Part shown: positions 17,985 through 28,067 of the stretch, one piece after another
Layout: every line of letters begins with the position of its first letter
Numbering within the stretch: the first letter of the stretch is position 1
NCBI GenBank assembly: GCA_905181835.1
Contig: CAJIZF010000001.1
Location: 496,001-560,000 of the forward strand
Length of the DNA stretch: 64,000 nt
Direction: 5' to 3'
Source of the DNA: an uncultured Flavobacteriaceae bacterium
GTDB lineage: Bacteria; Bacteroidota; Bacteroidia; Flavobacteriales; Flavobacteriaceae
The notes under the pieces: model-generated
The model's input: the letters and a program-made list of their open reading frames with translations, nothing else
Databases searched by the model: none
Told to the model about the DNA's origin: nothing
Translations under genes and position numbers: made by a program

Positions 17985-18875
17985 ATGCACTTTAATTCTT
18001 TTATAGAATACCTTCAGTTTGAGAAAAATTATTCTCCAAATACAATAACTGCCTACACTAAAGATATTGAAAGTTTTTTTGATTTTGCATCCAAACAATT
18101 TGGCTATTCTGAAATCAAAAATATACACTATTCAATTATAAGAAATTGGATTGTAAAATTAGTTGATGACGGAGTATCCAATACTTCCATCAACAGAAAA
18201 ATTTCTTCTTTGCGAACTTATTATAAATTTTTAATTAAAATCGGTGACTTAAAGGTAAGTCCTCTTTTAAAGCACAAAGCACTAAAAACAGCTAAAAAAA
18301 TACAAGTCCCTTTTTCAGAAAAAGAAATAGAAGAGGTTTTAAATCTTTTAAAAGATCAGGACAGTTTTTTAGGTGCCAGAAACAAGCTTATTGTTGAACT
18401 TTTTTATTCAACAGGAATGAGAAGAGGTGAGATGGTAAATTTGAAATTGATAGATGTCTCTTTTTCTCAAAAAACAGTAAAGGTTTTAGGAAAAAGAAAT
18501 AAAGAAAGAATAGTTCCTTTATTACCTTCAGTATTAAAAACAGCCAATACTTATCTAACATTCAGAAAAAGCTTGAAGAAAATTAAGGATATAGATTATT
18601 TTTTGCTCACTGAAAAAGGTAATAAAATATACGAAACGTTGCTTTACAGGTTAATCCATAATTACTTTAGCCAGGCTTCAGAAAAAGTAAAAAAAAGCCC
18701 TCATATTCTCAGACACTCTTTTGCTACTCATCTGTTAAGTGAAGGTGCAGATATAAAGTCTGTTAAAGAGTTACTTGGTCATTCAAGCCTTGCATCTACA
18801 CAAATTTATGCCAATAATAGTATATCAAAATTAAAACAAGTATATAAAAATTCACATCCTAGAAACTCTAATTAG
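17985..18875 (+). CDS. xerC: Tyrosine recombinase, XerC type
   Basis: A 296-aa site-specific recombinase. The SAM-like N-terminal DNA-binding domain (FIEYLQFEKNYSPNTITAY, about residues 5-23) is followed by the catalytic domain with the R-K-H-R-H-Y set: Arg in STGMRRGE (about 145), HILRHSFATH (about 241-250), LGHSS (about 264-268) and the Tyr of STQIYANN (about 275). This is the conserved rpsU-xerC neighbourhood of Flavobacteriia, so it is the chromosome-dimer resolution recombinase rather than a phage integrase. The ATG directly follows the rpsU terminator U-tract, leaving no room for a separate leader. Confidence 0.85.
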   Translation: MHFNSFIEYLQFEKNYSPNTITAYTKDIESFFDFASKQFGYSEIKNIHYSIIRNWIVKLVDDGVSNTSINRKISSLRTYYKFLIKIGDLKVSPLLKHKALKTAKKIQVPFSEKEIEEVLNLLKDQDSFLGARNKLIVELFYSTGMRRGEMVNLKLIDVSFSQKTVKVLGKRNKERIVPLLPSVLKTANTYLTFRKSLKKIKDIDYFLLTEKGNKIYETLLYRLIHNYFSQASEKVKKSPHILRHSFATHLLSEGADIKSVKELLGHSSLASTQIYANNSISKLKQVYKNSHPRNSN

Positions 18876-19077
18876 AACTGGGTGTTTCTTTAAATATTTT
18901 GTAAGAATCCATACGGATTAAAACTATACATTTTTCAAACTCTACAAATATTCTAAAAATATAAAGAAAAAATAAAAAGAATATTCTTGAAAAAAAGTTT
19001 TTTAAAAAAAATAATTTATTTACATTTGCAGTCCGTTAGAAATAACGTGTTTTTCTTTGTCGAAAAACAAGCCGAAA
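18876..19077. other. Gap where hpf would be expected
   Basis: About 200 AT-rich bases between xerC and the first tRNA. In flavobacterial genomes I recall, a ribosome hibernation factor gene (hpf/raiA) lies here; no ORF of that size or similarity is present. The only element seen is the tRNA promoter at 19021. Confidence 0.5.
19021..19028 (+). promoter_or_regulatory. Bacteroidota-type -7 element for the tRNA-tuf cluster
   Basis: TACATTTG fits TAnnTTTG and lies about 50 bases before the first tRNA. It probably drives tRNA-Thr through tuf. Confidence 0.5.
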
Positions 19078-19151
19078 GCCGATGTAGCTCAGCTGGCTAG
19101 AGCAGCTGATTTGTAATCAGCAGGTCGTGGGTTCGAGTCCCTCCATCGGCT
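19078..19151 (+). tRNA. tRNA-Thr (UGU)
   Basis: A 74-nt cloverleaf: acceptor GCCGATG pairs with CATCGGC, discriminator T. D arm AGCTCAGCTGGCTAGAGC, anticodon loop TTTGTAA with anticodon TGT, T arm GTGGGTTCGAGTCCCTC. The CCA end is not encoded. First of four tRNAs ahead of tuf. Confidence 0.95.
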
Positions 19152-19238
19152 CTGAAAAAAATGAATTTTGAGAAATTTACAGAATTAATTTTCAGTAATT
19201 ATTTTCAAAAACGTTCTTTAAAATAGATATTATATTAA

Positions 19239-19320
<82 letters not shown>

Positions 19321-19400
19321 CATATTTTTATATGTTGGGTTGGTTCTTATAATAATACCTTTGTATTGAAAAGTTTTTTGAAAGAAATTTCAAAACAAAA

Positions 19401-19473
19401 GCGGGAGTAGCTCAGTTGGTAGAGCGTCAGCCTTCCAAGCTGAATGTCGCCAGTTCGAACCTGGTCTCCCGCT
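19401..19473 (+). tRNA. tRNA-Gly (UCC)
   Basis: A 73-nt cloverleaf: acceptor GCGGGAG pairs with CTCCCGC, discriminator T; anticodon TCC within CAGCCTTCCAAGCTG; T arm CCAGTTCGAACCTGG. CCA is not encoded. Confidence 0.95.
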
Positions 19474-19529
19474 CTAATAATCCTAACTAAGGCAATTTTT
19501 TGTTTTAATAGTATGGAAAAGCACTTTAC

Positions 19530-19601
19530 GCCGGTGTAGCTCAGGGGTAGAGCGTTTCCTTGGTAAGGAAGAGGTCTTGGGTTCAAATCCCAACATTGGC
19601 T
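19530..19601 (+). tRNA. tRNA-Thr (GGU)
   Basis: A 72-nt cloverleaf: acceptor GCCGGTG pairs with CATTGGC using one G-U pair, discriminator T; anticodon GGT within TTCCTTGGTAAGGAA; T arm TTGGGTTCAAATCCCAA. It ends 59 bases before the tuf ATG. Confidence 0.95.
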
Positions 19602-19660
19602 CTAAATAAGAGTTTATTACAAATAGTACTAATAGATAACTAAGATTAAATAAAGACAAA

Positions 19661-20848
19661 ATGGCAAAAGCAACTTACGATCGGTCAAAACCACATTTAA
19701 ATGTAGGTACAATTGGACACGTAGATCACGGTAAAACAACATTAACTGCAGCTATTACTAAAGTATTAGCAGACGCAGGTTTTTCAGAAGCGTCAGCTTT
19801 TGATCAAATCGATAATGCACCTGAGGAAAAAGAAAGAGGAATAACAATTAACTCATCACATGTCGAGTACGCAACAGCAAATCGTCATTACGCACACGTT
19901 GACTGTCCAGGTCACGCGGATTACGTAAAAAACATGGTTACAGGTGCTGCTCAAATGGATGGAGCGATTCTTGTGGTTGCTGCTACAGATGGACCAATGC
20001 CACAAACACGTGAGCACATCCTTTTAGGTCGTCAGGTAGGAATCCCTCGTATTGTTGTATTCATGAACAAAGTGGATATGGTGGACGATGAAGAATTAAT
20101 AGAATTGGTAGAGATGGAAGTTCGTGAACTTTTAAGTTTCTATGAATACGATGGTGACAATGGACCTGTAATTGCTGGTTCTGCACTTGGTGCATTAAAT
20201 GGTGAGCAAAAATGGGTAGATACTGTTTTAGAGCTTATGGAAGCTGTAGATACTTGGATTGAAGAGCCATTGCGTGAAGTTGATAAAGATTTCTTAATGC
20301 CTATTGAAGATGTATTTTCAATTACAGGTCGTGGTACAGTAGCAACTGGACGTATTGAGACTGGAGTTGCAAATACTGGAGATCCTGTAGATATTATCGG
20401 TATGGGAGCTGAAAAATTAACTTCAACCATTACGGGTATTGAAATGTTCCGTCAAATCCTTGACAGAGGAGAGGCTGGAGATAATGCAGGTATCCTATTA
20501 AGAGGTATCGCTAAGGAAGATATTAGAAGAGGTATGGTAATCTGTAAAACAGGTTCTGTAACTCCTCATGCTAAATTCAAAGCTGAGGTTTATATTCTTA
20601 AGAAAGAAGAAGGTGGACGTCACACTCCATTCCACAACAACTACCGTCCACAGTTTTACGTTCGTACAACGGATGTAACAGGAACGATTAATCTTCCTGA
20701 TGGAGTTGAAATGGTAATGCCAGGTGATAACTTAACAATAACTGTGGAATTGCTTCAGGCAATTGCAATGAATGTTGGTCTTCGTTTTGCTGTCCGTGAA
20801 GGAGGTAGAACAGTAGGTGCTGGTCAGGTAACTGAAATTTTAGACTAA
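19661..20848 (+). CDS. tuf: Translation elongation factor Tu
   Basis: A 395-aa GTPase that delivers aminoacyl-tRNA to the ribosome. G1 GHVDHGKTT (residues 19-27), switch I RGITIN, G3 DCPGHADY (about 81-88), G4 NKVD (about 136-139), G5 SAL, followed by the two beta-barrel domains with the [11 protein letters not shown] motif. Full length and typical. The tRNA cluster upstream and tRNA-Trp downstream suggest a mixed tRNA/mRNA transcript that is processed, as in E. coli thrU-tyrU-glyT-thrT-tufB. Confidence 0.97.
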   Translation: MAKATYDRSKPHLNVGTIGHVDHGKTTLTAAITKVLADAGFSEASAFDQIDNAPEEKERGITINSSHVEYATANRHYAHVDCPGHADYVKNMVTGAAQMDGAILVVAATDGPMPQTREHILLGRQVGIPRIVVFMNKVDMVDDEELIELVEMEVRELLSFYEYDGDNGPVIAGSALGALNGEQKWVDTVLELMEAVDTWIEEPLREVDKDFLMPIEDVFSITGRGTVATGRIETGVANTGDPVDIIGMGAEKLTSTITGIEMFRQILDRGEAGDNAGILLRGIAKEDIRRGMVICKTGSVTPHAKFKAEVYILKKEEGGRHTPFHNNYRPQFYVRTTDVTGTINLPDGVEMVMPGDNLTITVELLQAIAMNVGLRFAVREGGRTVGAGQVTEILD

Positions 20849-20870
20849 ACAGCATAAGTAAAAGTGTATT

Positions 20871-20899
20871 AAGGTGTCCTGATTATATCGGGACGCCTT
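20871..20899 (+). terminator. Hairpin between tuf and tRNA-Trp
   Basis: AAGGTGTCC pairs with GGACGCCTT (one G-T pair) around an 11-nt loop; a weak T-rich stretch (GACTTTTAT) follows. It may be a partial terminator or a processing signal before the tRNA. Confidence 0.5.
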
Positions 20900-20940
20900 G
20901 ACTTTTATAAGCGGGTAGAGTAAAACAGTTGACCATATAA

Positions 20941-21013
20941 ACGGGTTTAGCTCAGTTGGTAGAGCACTGGTCTCCAAAACCAGGTGTCGTGAGTTCGAGT
21001 CTCTCAACCCGTG
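20941..21013 (+). tRNA. tRNA-Trp (CCA)
   Basis: A 73-nt cloverleaf: acceptor ACGGGTT pairs with AACCCGT, discriminator G; anticodon CCA within CTGGTCTCCAAAACCAG; T arm TGAGTTCGAGTCTCTCA. It lies 54 bases before secE, the classical tRNA-Trp to secE linkage. Confidence 0.95.
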
Positions 21014-21067
21014 CAAAAATTGAAATTGCGTAATACTAATTTAGTTAGAACTAATAAATATTTAAAA

Positions 21068-21256
21068 ATGATAAACTACATAAAAGAGTCTTATAGCGAG
21101 CTTAAAAACCATGTTACTTGGACTACCTGGTCTGAAGCGCAACGTTTAACAGTAATTGTTGCAGCGTTTTCAGTAGTGTTAGCTTTACTTGTTTTTGGAA
21201 TAGATACCGTTTTTAGTGGTGTTATTAGTGAATACTTTGGATGGATTAAGTCTTAA
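21068..21256 (+). CDS. secE: Protein translocase subunit SecE
   Basis: A 62-aa single-span membrane protein of the SecYEG channel. The amphipathic segment YIKESYSELKNHVTWTTWSE with its conserved W-T-W pattern precedes one membrane helix at about residues 29-48. The ATG at 21068 is preferred; an earlier in-frame start would begin inside the tRNA-Trp gene. The next gene, nusG, starts 10 bases downstream. Confidence 0.92.
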   Translation: MINYIKESYSELKNHVTWTTWSEAQRLTVIVAAFSVVLALLVFGIDTVFSGVISEYFGWIKS

Positions 21257-21266
21257 AATATAAAAG

Positions 21267-21821
21267 ATGACTGAAGTTAAAAGTACAAAAAAATGGTATG
21301 TGATCCGCTCTGTAAGTGGAAAGGAAAACAAAATTAAAGAATATATTGAATCTGAAATTATTAGATTAAATCTTCAGAATCATATTGAGCAAATTTTGGT
21401 TCCAACCGAGAAAGTGGTTCAGATACGTAATGGAAAAAAAATAAACAAGGAACGAGTTTTTATTCCTGGTTATATTATGGTGCAAGCAGATTTGGTAGGT
21501 GAAATACCACATATTATAAAATCTGTAAATGGAGTTATCGGTTTTTTAGGTGAAACAAAAGGAGCAGATCCTCTTCCACTCAGAAAAGCTGAAGTAAATA
21601 GGTTGTTAGGTAAAGTAGATGAATTATCCGTTAAAGATGAAAACGTCAATATACCTTTTGTTTTTGGAGAAACCATCAAAGTTATTGATGGACCTTTCAA
21701 CGGTTTTAATGGATCTGTTGAAAAAATATTTGAAGAAAAGCGTAAACTTGAGGTGATGGTGAAAATTTTCGGAAGAAAAACACCATTAGAGTTAAGTTTT
21801 ATGCAAGTTGAAAAAGTTTAA
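21267..21821 (+). CDS. nusG: Transcription termination/antitermination factor NusG
   Basis: A 184-aa protein. The NGN domain starts KKWYVIRSVSGKENKIKEYI and carries FIPGYIMV (about 65-72); a linker of the kind seen in this phylum leads to the KOW domain IKVIDGPFNGFNGSVEKI at about 136-153. NusG couples RNA polymerase to Rho or the ribosome. It is in the standard secE-nusG-rplK order. Confidence 0.95.
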   Translation: MTEVKSTKKWYVIRSVSGKENKIKEYIESEIIRLNLQNHIEQILVPTEKVVQIRNGKKINKERVFIPGYIMVQADLVGEIPHIIKSVNGVIGFLGETKGADPLPLRKAEVNRLLGKVDELSVKDENVNIPFVFGETIKVIDGPFNGFNGSVEKIFEEKRKLEVMVKIFGRKTPLELSFMQVEKV

Positions 21822-21893
21822 TTGTTACACGCTATAAATAGTTTTTTTCTTGGGCTTCCACTGAAGAAAAAATAAATTAATTAAAATTAAAAC

Positions 21894-22334
21894 ATGGCAA
21901 AAGAAGTAGATAAAGTAGTTAAGTTACAAGTTCGAGGTGGAGCTGCTAACCCATCACCACCAGTCGGACCCGCTTTAGGTGCTGCCGGTGTGAACATCAT
22001 GGAGTTCTGTAAGCAATTTAATGCTAGAACTCAAGATAAACAAGGTAAAGTATTACCAGTTGCGATTACAGTATATAAAGACAAATCATTTGATTTTGTT
22101 ATTAAAACACCTCCAGCTGCAGTACAAATCCTTGAAGCCGCTAAGATAAAAAAAGGATCTGGTGAGCCACACGTAAGAAAAGTAGCAAAAATAACCTGGG
22201 ATCAAGTAAGAGCAATTGCTGAGGATAAAATGCCAGATTTAAATGCTTTTAGCATTGAATCTGCTATGAAGATGGTAGCTGGTACTGCAAGATCAATGGG
22301 TGTGAACGTTAAAGGGGGGCAATCTCCTTTTTAA
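21894..22334 (+). CDS. rplK: 50S ribosomal protein uL11
   Basis: A 146-aa protein of the GTPase-associated centre. The N-terminal [20 protein letters not shown] block (about residues 21-40) and C-terminal rRNA-binding domain ending [17 protein letters not shown] are canonical. rplA starts 21 bases later. Confidence 0.96.
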   Translation: MAKEVDKVVKLQVRGGAANPSPPVGPALGAAGVNIMEFCKQFNARTQDKQGKVLPVAITVYKDKSFDFVIKTPPAAVQILEAAKIKKGSGEPHVRKVAKITWDQVRAIAEDKMPDLNAFSIESAMKMVAGTARSMGVNVKGGQSPF

Positions 22335-22355
22335 CCCTAAAAAAGAACCTATAAA

Positions 22356-23051
22356 ATGGCAAGATTAACAAAAAAGCAAAAGGAAGCTCAGGCAAAAGTT
22401 GAACCAGGTAAGGTTTACAACATCGCTGAAGCATCTGCTTTAGTAAAAGAAATCACCAATGTAAACTTTGACGCATCAGTAGATTTAGCTGTGCGTTTAA
22501 ATGTAGATCCAAGAAAAGCCAACCAAATGGTACGTGGCGTTGTTACTCTACCATATGGTACAGGTAAAGACGTTAAAGTATTAGCTTTAGTTACACCTGA
22601 TAAAGAGGCAGAAGCTAAAGAGGCTGGAGCGGATTACGTTGGATTAGACGAGTACCTCAATAAAATTAAAGGAGGATGGACAGATGTCGATGTTATAGTG
22701 ACTATGCCAAGTGTTATGGGGAAATTAGGACCATTAGGACGTGTTTTAGGTCCCCGTGGATTAATGCCTAACCCAAAAACTGGTACAGTGACAATGGACG
22801 TCGCTAAAGCTGTTTCAGATGTGAAAGCCGGAAAAATCGATTTTAAAGTTGAAAAAACCGGTATTGTTCACGCTGCAATTGGAAAAGCATCTTTTGATGC
22901 TGAAAAAATTGAAGGAAACGCAAAAGAATTATTAACAACCCTCGTAAAATTGAAGCCTCAAGGGTCAAAAGGAGTTTATATAAAAAGCATTTTTATGTCT
23001 AGTACTATGAGCCCAAGTATTGAGGTAGATTCAAAAAGATTTACTGAGTAG
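22356..23051 (+). CDS. rplA: 50S ribosomal protein uL1
   Basis: A 231-aa L1-stalk protein. The signature [20 protein letters not shown] lies at about residues 120-139 followed by PKTGTVT. In other bacteria L1 also represses its own L11-L1 mRNA. rplJ begins 15 bases after the stop. Full length. Confidence 0.96.
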   Translation: MARLTKKQKEAQAKVEPGKVYNIAEASALVKEITNVNFDASVDLAVRLNVDPRKANQMVRGVVTLPYGTGKDVKVLALVTPDKEAEAKEAGADYVGLDEYLNKIKGGWTDVDVIVTMPSVMGKLGPLGRVLGPRGLMPNPKTGTVTMDVAKAVSDVKAGKIDFKVEKTGIVHAAIGKASFDAEKIEGNAKELLTTLVKLKPQGSKGVYIKSIFMSSTMSPSIEVDSKRFTE

Positions 23052-23066
23052 TAAAATTTAGAACTT

Positions 23067-23588
23067 ATGACAAGAGAAGAAAAATCACAAGTAATAGACA
23101 ATTTAACTGCACAGTTGGCCGATAGCGAAACTATTTATTTAGCCGATATATCGGGTCTTAATGCAGGAGATACGAGTAACTTAAGAAGAGCTTGTTACAA
23201 AGCTGGTGTTAAGTTAGAAGTCGTTAAAAATACATTGCTTAAAAAAGCAATGGAAAGTTCTGATAAAGACTTTGGTGAATTACCAGAGGTACTTAAAGGA
23301 AACACATCAATTATGATTGCAGAAGCGAGTAATGCACCTGCCAAAGTAATTAAAGCTTTTAGAAAAAAATCTGATAAGCCATTACTTAAAGGGGCATTTA
23401 TTGAAGAAGCAATTTATGTTGGAGATGACCAGCTAGACACTTTAGTTGAAATTAAGTCGAAAGATGAACTTATTGGAGAAATCATTGGATTGTTACAATC
23501 TCCAGCTAAGAACGTTATATCAGCACTTAAATCAAGTGGAGGTACCATTGCAGGTATTGTAAAAACCTTATCCGAAAAAGAAGGATAG
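23067..23588 (+). CDS. rplJ: 50S ribosomal protein uL10
   Basis: A 173-aa stalk base protein. The N-terminal globular RNA-binding domain holds LRRACYKAGVKLEVVKNTL (about 36-54); the C-terminal helix that anchors L7/L12 dimers is at about 145-172. Adjacent to rplL as in most bacteria. Confidence 0.96.
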   Translation: MTREEKSQVIDNLTAQLADSETIYLADISGLNAGDTSNLRRACYKAGVKLEVVKNTLLKKAMESSDKDFGELPEVLKGNTSIMIAEASNAPAKVIKAFRKKSDKPLLKGAFIEEAIYVGDDQLDTLVEIKSKDELIGEIIGLLQSPAKNVISALKSSGGTIAGIVKTLSEKEG

Positions 23589-23644
23589 ATTAATAGCATT
23601 AATAAATTAAATAATAAAAACTAAATTACTTAAAACGATAGAAA

Positions 23645-24022
23645 ATGGCAGATTTAAAAGATTTCGCAGAACAATTAGTTAACTTAACTGTAAAAGAAGT
23701 TAACGAATTAGCTGGAATATTAAAAGAAGAATACGGTATAGAGCCTGCTGCAGCTGCAGTAGCTGTTGCTGCTGGTGGTGCTGCTGCTGGTGGTGATGCC
23801 GCAGAAGAAAAATCAGAATTCGACGTAGTTCTTACAGCTCCAGGAGGATCTAAATTAGCAGTTGTTAAACTTGTAAAAGAGTTAACTGGATTAGGTTTAA
23901 AAGATGCTAAAGGATTAGTAGATAATGTTCCATCTCCTATTAAAGAGGGTGTAGCAAAAGATGAAGCTGAAGCTTTAAAAGCACAGTTAGAAGAAGCTGG
24001 GGCAGAGGTTGAGCTTAAGTAA
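23645..24022 (+). CDS. rplL: 50S ribosomal protein bL12
   Basis: A 125-aa stalk protein: N-terminal dimerisation helices (about 1-30), an Ala/Gly-rich hinge ([20 protein letters not shown], about 36-56), and the C-terminal factor-binding domain with [20 protein letters not shown]. The high-GC hinge stands out from the AT-rich surroundings. Confidence 0.96.
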   Translation: MADLKDFAEQLVNLTVKEVNELAGILKEEYGIEPAAAAVAVAAGGAAAGGDAAEEKSEFDVVLTAPGGSKLAVVKLVKELTGLGLKDAKGLVDNVPSPIKEGVAKDEAEALKAQLEEAGAEVELK

Positions 24023-24045
24023 GCTCCCAAGTCACAAAGCCTTAA

Positions 24046-24082
24046 GGTTTAGGTCTTTCCATTAGTGGGATAGACCTAAACC
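24046..24082 (+). terminator. Hairpin between rplL and rpoB (probable attenuator)
   Basis: GGTTTAGGTCT pairs with AGACCTAAACC, with partial pairing of the inner TTCC/GGGA, around an ATTAGT loop. The following bases are ATTTTGCG, so the U-tract is short. Its place matches the partial terminator that sets the ribosomal-protein to RNA-polymerase ratio in other bacteria; the role here is inferred. Confidence 0.6.
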
Positions 24083-24156
24083 ATTTTGCGTATATAATGG
24101 TTAATACTATTATTAAACGCACACATTTTTTTATTATAATTAAAATTCGTCCATAG

Positions 24157-27100
24157 ATGTCAGCAACGCAAACTCAAAGATTGAATTTTTCCGAGGTAAA
24201 GAATAAACCTGCATATCCAGATTTTCTTGATATACAGATTAAGTCTTTTCAGGATTTTTTTCAATTGGAAACTAAATCCGATAGAAGAGAAACAGAAGGT
24301 TTATATAAAACCTTTTTGGAAAACTTCCCGATTACAGATACTCGTAATCAATTTGTATTAGAGTTTTTAGATTATTTTGTAGATCCCTCAAGATATTCCA
24401 TACAGGAATGTATAGAGCGAGGTTTAACATATAGTGTACCACTAAAAGCTCGTTTAAAATTATACTGTACTGATCCTGAACATGAAGATTTTGAAACGAT
24501 CGTTCAAGATGTTTATTTAGGAACAATACCCTACATGACACCAAACGGAACCTTCGTTGTAAATGGTGCAGAGCGTGTTGTTGTATCTCAACTACATCGT
24601 TCGCCTGGAGTTTTCTTTGGACAATCTTTTCATGCAAACGGGACAAAGCTTTACTCTGCAAGAGTAATTCCTTTTAAAGGATCTTGGATTGAATTTGCAA
24701 CCGATATAAACCAAGTAATGTATGCTTATATCGACAGAAAGAAAAAATTACCAGTTACCACACTTTTTCGTGCTATCGGTTTTGAGAGAGATAAAGATAT
24801 ATTAGAAATATTTGATTTAGCTGAAGAAGTTAAAGCTTCTAAAACAGGTTTAAAAAAATATTTAGGAAGAAAATTAGCTGCACGTGTACTAAAAACATGG
24901 CATGAAGATTTTGTAGATGAGGATACTGGTGAGGTAGTTTCTATCGAAAGAAATGAAATTGTATTTGATCGTGATACTGTTTTAGAAAAAGATCATATCG
25001 ATGAAATTCTTGAGTCTGGATCGAAAACTATTCTTCTTCATAAGGAGGATAATCATATGGCTGATTACGCAATCATCCATAATACACTTCAAAAAGATCC
25101 AACAAACTCTGAAAAGGAAGCGGTAGAACACATTTACAGGCAACTAAGAAATGCTGAACCGCCTGATGAGGAAACTGCTCGTGGTATTATAAATAAGTTA
25201 TTCTTCAGTGACCAACGATACAATTTAGGAAATGTAGGTCGATTTAGAATGAATAAAAAATTAGGTCTTGATATCCCAATGGATAAGTTAGTTCTTACCA
25301 AAGAAGATATTATAACAATCATTAAATTTTTAATAGAATTAATTAATTCTAAAGCTGAGATAGATGATATAGATCACTTGTCTAACAGACGTGTGCGTAC
25401 TGTAGGAGAACAATTGTCTTCTCAGTTTGGCGTAGGTCTAGCTCGTATGGCTAGAACTATACGTGAACGAATGAACGTTCGTGATAACGAGGTATTTACT
25501 CCAATTGATTTAATTAATGCTAAGACCTTATCTTCAGTTATTAATTCTTTCTTTGGAACCAATCAGTTATCCCAGTTTATGGATCAAACCAATCCAATTG
25601 CTGAAATCACCCATAAACGTAGACTTTCAGCATTAGGTCCTGGTGGTCTTTCAAGAGAGAGAGCAGGATTTGAGGTTCGTGATGTTCATTTTACACACTA
25701 TGGTAGACTGTGTCCTATTGAAACACCAGAAGGACCAAATATTGGTCTGATTTCTTCTCTCTCCGTATACGCTAAAGTAAATTATTTAGGATTTTTAGAA
25801 ACTCCTTATCGTAAAGTAGAAAACGGAGTAATCGATCTAAAAAGTGACCCGATTTATTTGTCGGCGGAAGAAGAGGAGGAAAAGCTAATTGCCCAAGCAC
25901 ATATTGACATAGCTGAAGATGGTACGATCAACTCGGAAAAGGTAATTGCCCGAATGGAGGGTGATTTCCCTGTTGTAGAATCTAAAGATATTCATTATAC
26001 AGATGTTGCCCCTAACCAAATATCGTCAATATCTGCATCATTAATTCCATTTTTGGAGCATGATGATGCCAATCGTGCTTTGATGGGATCTAACATGATG
26101 CGTCAGGCGGTTCCTTTAATGAGAGCAGAATCCCCAATTGTAGGAACAGGATTAGAACGTCAAGTGGCTTCAGATTCTCGTGTCCTTATAAATGCTGAAG
26201 GTGCAGGAGTTGTTGAATATGTTGATTCAAGAGAAATTAAGGTAAAGTATGATCGTACTGATGAACAACAATTGGTAAGTTTTGATAGCGATTCAAAAAC
26301 ATACAAGCTAATTAAGTTTAGAAAAACCAATCAGAGTACTTCCATAAACTTAAAACCGATTGTTAAAAAAGGTGATAGAGTTGAAAAAGGACAAGTATTA
26401 TGTCAAGGGTATGCGACTGAGGCCGGTGAATTAGCTTTGGGAAGAAATATGAAAGTTGCCTTTATGCCTTGGAAAGGTTATAACTTTGAGGATGCAATTG
26501 TAATTTCTGAAAAAGTAGTACGTGACGATATATTTACATCAATTCACATTGATGAGTACTCATTACAAGTTAGAGATACTAAATTAGGTAACGAGGAACT
26601 TACCAATGACATACCAAATGTTTCTGAAGAGGCTACTAAAGATCTTGATGAACATGGTATGATCCGAATTGGTGCAGAGGTGAAACCTGGAGATATTTTA
26701 ATTGGAAAAATTACTCCAAAAGGAGAGAGTGATCCAACCCCAGAAGAAAAACTTCTTAGAGCAATTTTTGGTGATAAGGCAGGTGATGTTAAAGATGCGT
26801 CTTTGAAAGCCTCTCCTTCATTAAATGGTGTTGTTATAGATAAGAAATTGTTTGCTCGTTCGATAAAAGATAAACGAAAAAGAGCCCAGAATAAAGAGGA
26901 AATTTCGTTATTGGAAGATGAATTTGATAAAAAATTCGATGAATTAAGAGATGTTTTAGTTAAAAAATTATCTACTCTTATTTCTGGTAAAACTGCTCAA
27001 GGAGTAATTAATGATTTAGGTGAAGTTGTTTTTCCAAAAGGTAAAAAGTATACTTTAAAAATGTTGAATGAAATAGACGACTATACCCATTTAACTGATG

Positions 27101-27969
27101 GAACTTGGACAACAAATTCTGAGACAAATGCCTTGGTTGACGACTTAATGCACAATTATAAAATCAAAGAAAACGATTTACAAGGTAATTTACGTCGTGA
27201 AAAATTTGCTATTTCTGTAGGTGATGAATTACCGTCAGGAATTTTAAAACTTGCAAAAGTATACGTTGCTAAAAAACGTAAACTTAAAGTAGGTGATAAA
27301 ATGGCAGGACGTCATGGAAATAAGGGTATTGTTGCGCGTATTGTTCGTCAAGAAGATATGCCATTCCTAGAAGATGGAACACCTGTTGATATTGTATTAA
27401 ATCCGTTAGGAGTACCATCTCGTATGAATATTGGTCAAATTTATGAAACAGTTCTTGGGTGGGCTGGACAAAAATTAGGTCAAAAATACGCTACACCAAT
27501 TTTTGATGGAGCTACGATTGATGAGATTACTTCCCTTACTGAAAAAGCTGGGGTCCCAGAATTTGGACATACTTACTTGTATGATGGTGGTACGGGTCAA
27601 AGATTTGATCAAAAAGCTACCGTTGGAGTCATTTACATGATCAAATTAGGTCACATGATTGATGATAAAATGCATGCTCGTTCTATTGGACCGTACTCGC
27701 TAATTACGCAACAACCTTTAGGAGGTAAAGCCCAATTTGGTGGCCAGCGTTTTGGAGAAATGGAAGTATGGGCTCTTGAAGCATATGGTGCTTCAAGTAC
27801 CTTACGAGAAATTTTAACTGTAAAATCTGATGATGTTGTTGGTAGAGCTAAAACTTACGAGGCAATTGTAAAAGGAGAAGCTATGCCAGAACCAGGATTA
27901 CCAGAATCCTTTAACGTGTTAATGCATGAATTAAAAGGACTTGGATTAGATATCAGATTAGAAGAATAA
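24157..27969 (+). CDS. rpoB: DNA-directed RNA polymerase beta subunit
   Basis: A 1270-aa subunit forming one side of the polymerase active centre. Rifampicin-region residues are recognisable around [20 protein letters not shown] (about 465-484), followed by [13 protein letters not shown]. Further anchors are [20 protein letters not shown] (about 1171-1190) and [12 protein letters not shown] near the C-terminus. The rif cluster reads as wild type. No internal stop or frame break is seen. rpoC follows after 98 bases. Confidence 0.97.
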   Translation: MSATQTQRLNFSEVKNKPAYPDFLDIQIKSFQDFFQLETKSDRRETEGLYKTFLENFPITDTRNQFVLEFLDYFVDPSRYSIQECIERGLTYSVPLKARLKLYCTDPEHEDFETIVQDVYLGTIPYMTPNGTFVVNGAERVVVSQLHRSPGVFFGQSFHANGTKLYSARVIPFKGSWIEFATDINQVMYAYIDRKKKLPVTTLFRAIGFERDKDILEIFDLAEEVKASKTGLKKYLGRKLAARVLKTWHEDFVDEDTGEVVSIERNEIVFDRDTVLEKDHIDEILESGSKTILLHKEDNHMADYAIIHNTLQKDPTNSEKEAVEHIYRQLRNAEPPDEETARGIINKLFFSDQRYNLGNVGRFRMNKKLGLDIPMDKLVLTKEDIITIIKFLIELINSKAEIDDIDHLSNRRVRTVGEQLSSQFGVGLARMARTIRERMNVRDNEVFTPIDLINAKTLSSVINSFFGTNQLSQFMDQTNPIAEITHKRRLSALGPGGLSRERAGFEVRDVHFTHYGRLCPIETPEGPNIGLISSLSVYAKVNYLGFLETPYRKVENGVIDLKSDPIYLSAEEEEEKLIAQAHIDIAEDGTINSEKVIARMEGDFPVVESKDIHYTDVAPNQISSISASLIPFLEHDDANRALMGSNMMRQAVPLMRAESPIVGTGLERQVASDSRVLINAEGAGVVEYVDSREIKVKYDRTDEQQLVSFDSDSKTYKLIKFRKTNQSTSINLKPIVKKGDRVEKGQVLCQGYATEAGELALGRNMKVAFMPWKGYNFEDAIVISEKVVRDDIFTSIHIDEYSLQVRDTKLGNEELTNDIPNVSEEATKDLDEHGMIRIGAEVKPGDILIGKITPKGESDPTPEEKLLRAIFGDKAGDVKDASLKASPSLNGVVIDKKLFARSIKDKRKRAQNKEEISLLEDEFDKKFDELRDVLVKKLSTLISGKTAQGVINDLGEVVFPKGKKYTLKMLNEIDDYTHLTDGTWTTNSETNALVDDLMHNYKIKENDLQGNLRREKFAISVGDELPSGILKLAKVYVAKKRKLKVGDKMAGRHGNKGIVARIVRQEDMPFLEDGTPVDIVLNPLGVPSRMNIGQIYETVLGWAGQKLGQKYATPIFDGATIDEITSLTEKAGVPEFGHTYLYDGGTGQRFDQKATVGVIYMIKLGHMIDDKMHARSIGPYSLITQQPLGGKAQFGGQRFGEMEVWALEAYGASSTLREILTVKSDDVVGRAKTYEAIVKGEAMPEPGLPESFNVLMHELKGLGLDIRLEE

Positions 27970-27974
27970 ATTTA

Positions 27975-28031
27975 ATCCCCGCGAGAGTGGGGATCATAAA
28001 GTCATTAAAGACTGCTGAAGTTTAAAAGCTT
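27975..28031 (+). other. Two small hairpins in the rpoB-rpoC intercistronic gap
   Basis: ATCCCC-GCGAGAGT-GGGGAT at 27975-27994 and TGAAG-TTTAAAA-GCTTCA near 28013-28031. Neither has a U-tract. They could be RNA processing or stability elements; no role is shown. Confidence 0.35.
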
Positions 28032-28067
28032 CAATTTTAATTATTACAACGCATAGTACATAGCATT

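Noticed and set aside
17985-18875. Phage or integron-type integrase indicating a mobile element
   Set aside because: It sits in the conserved rpsU-tuf neighbourhood, has XerC-like length and motifs, and no attachment repeats or phage genes are near. The tRNAs downstream are intact and show no duplicated 3' end.
21011-21067. Upstream extension of secE
   Set aside because: It begins inside the tRNA-Trp acceptor stem and adds no conserved residues; ATG 21068 gives the normal SecE.
23626-24030. Long antisense ORF opposite rplL
   Set aside because: It mirrors the high-GC Ala-rich hinge of rplL and has low-complexity Ser/Ala content without a start context; a coding shadow.
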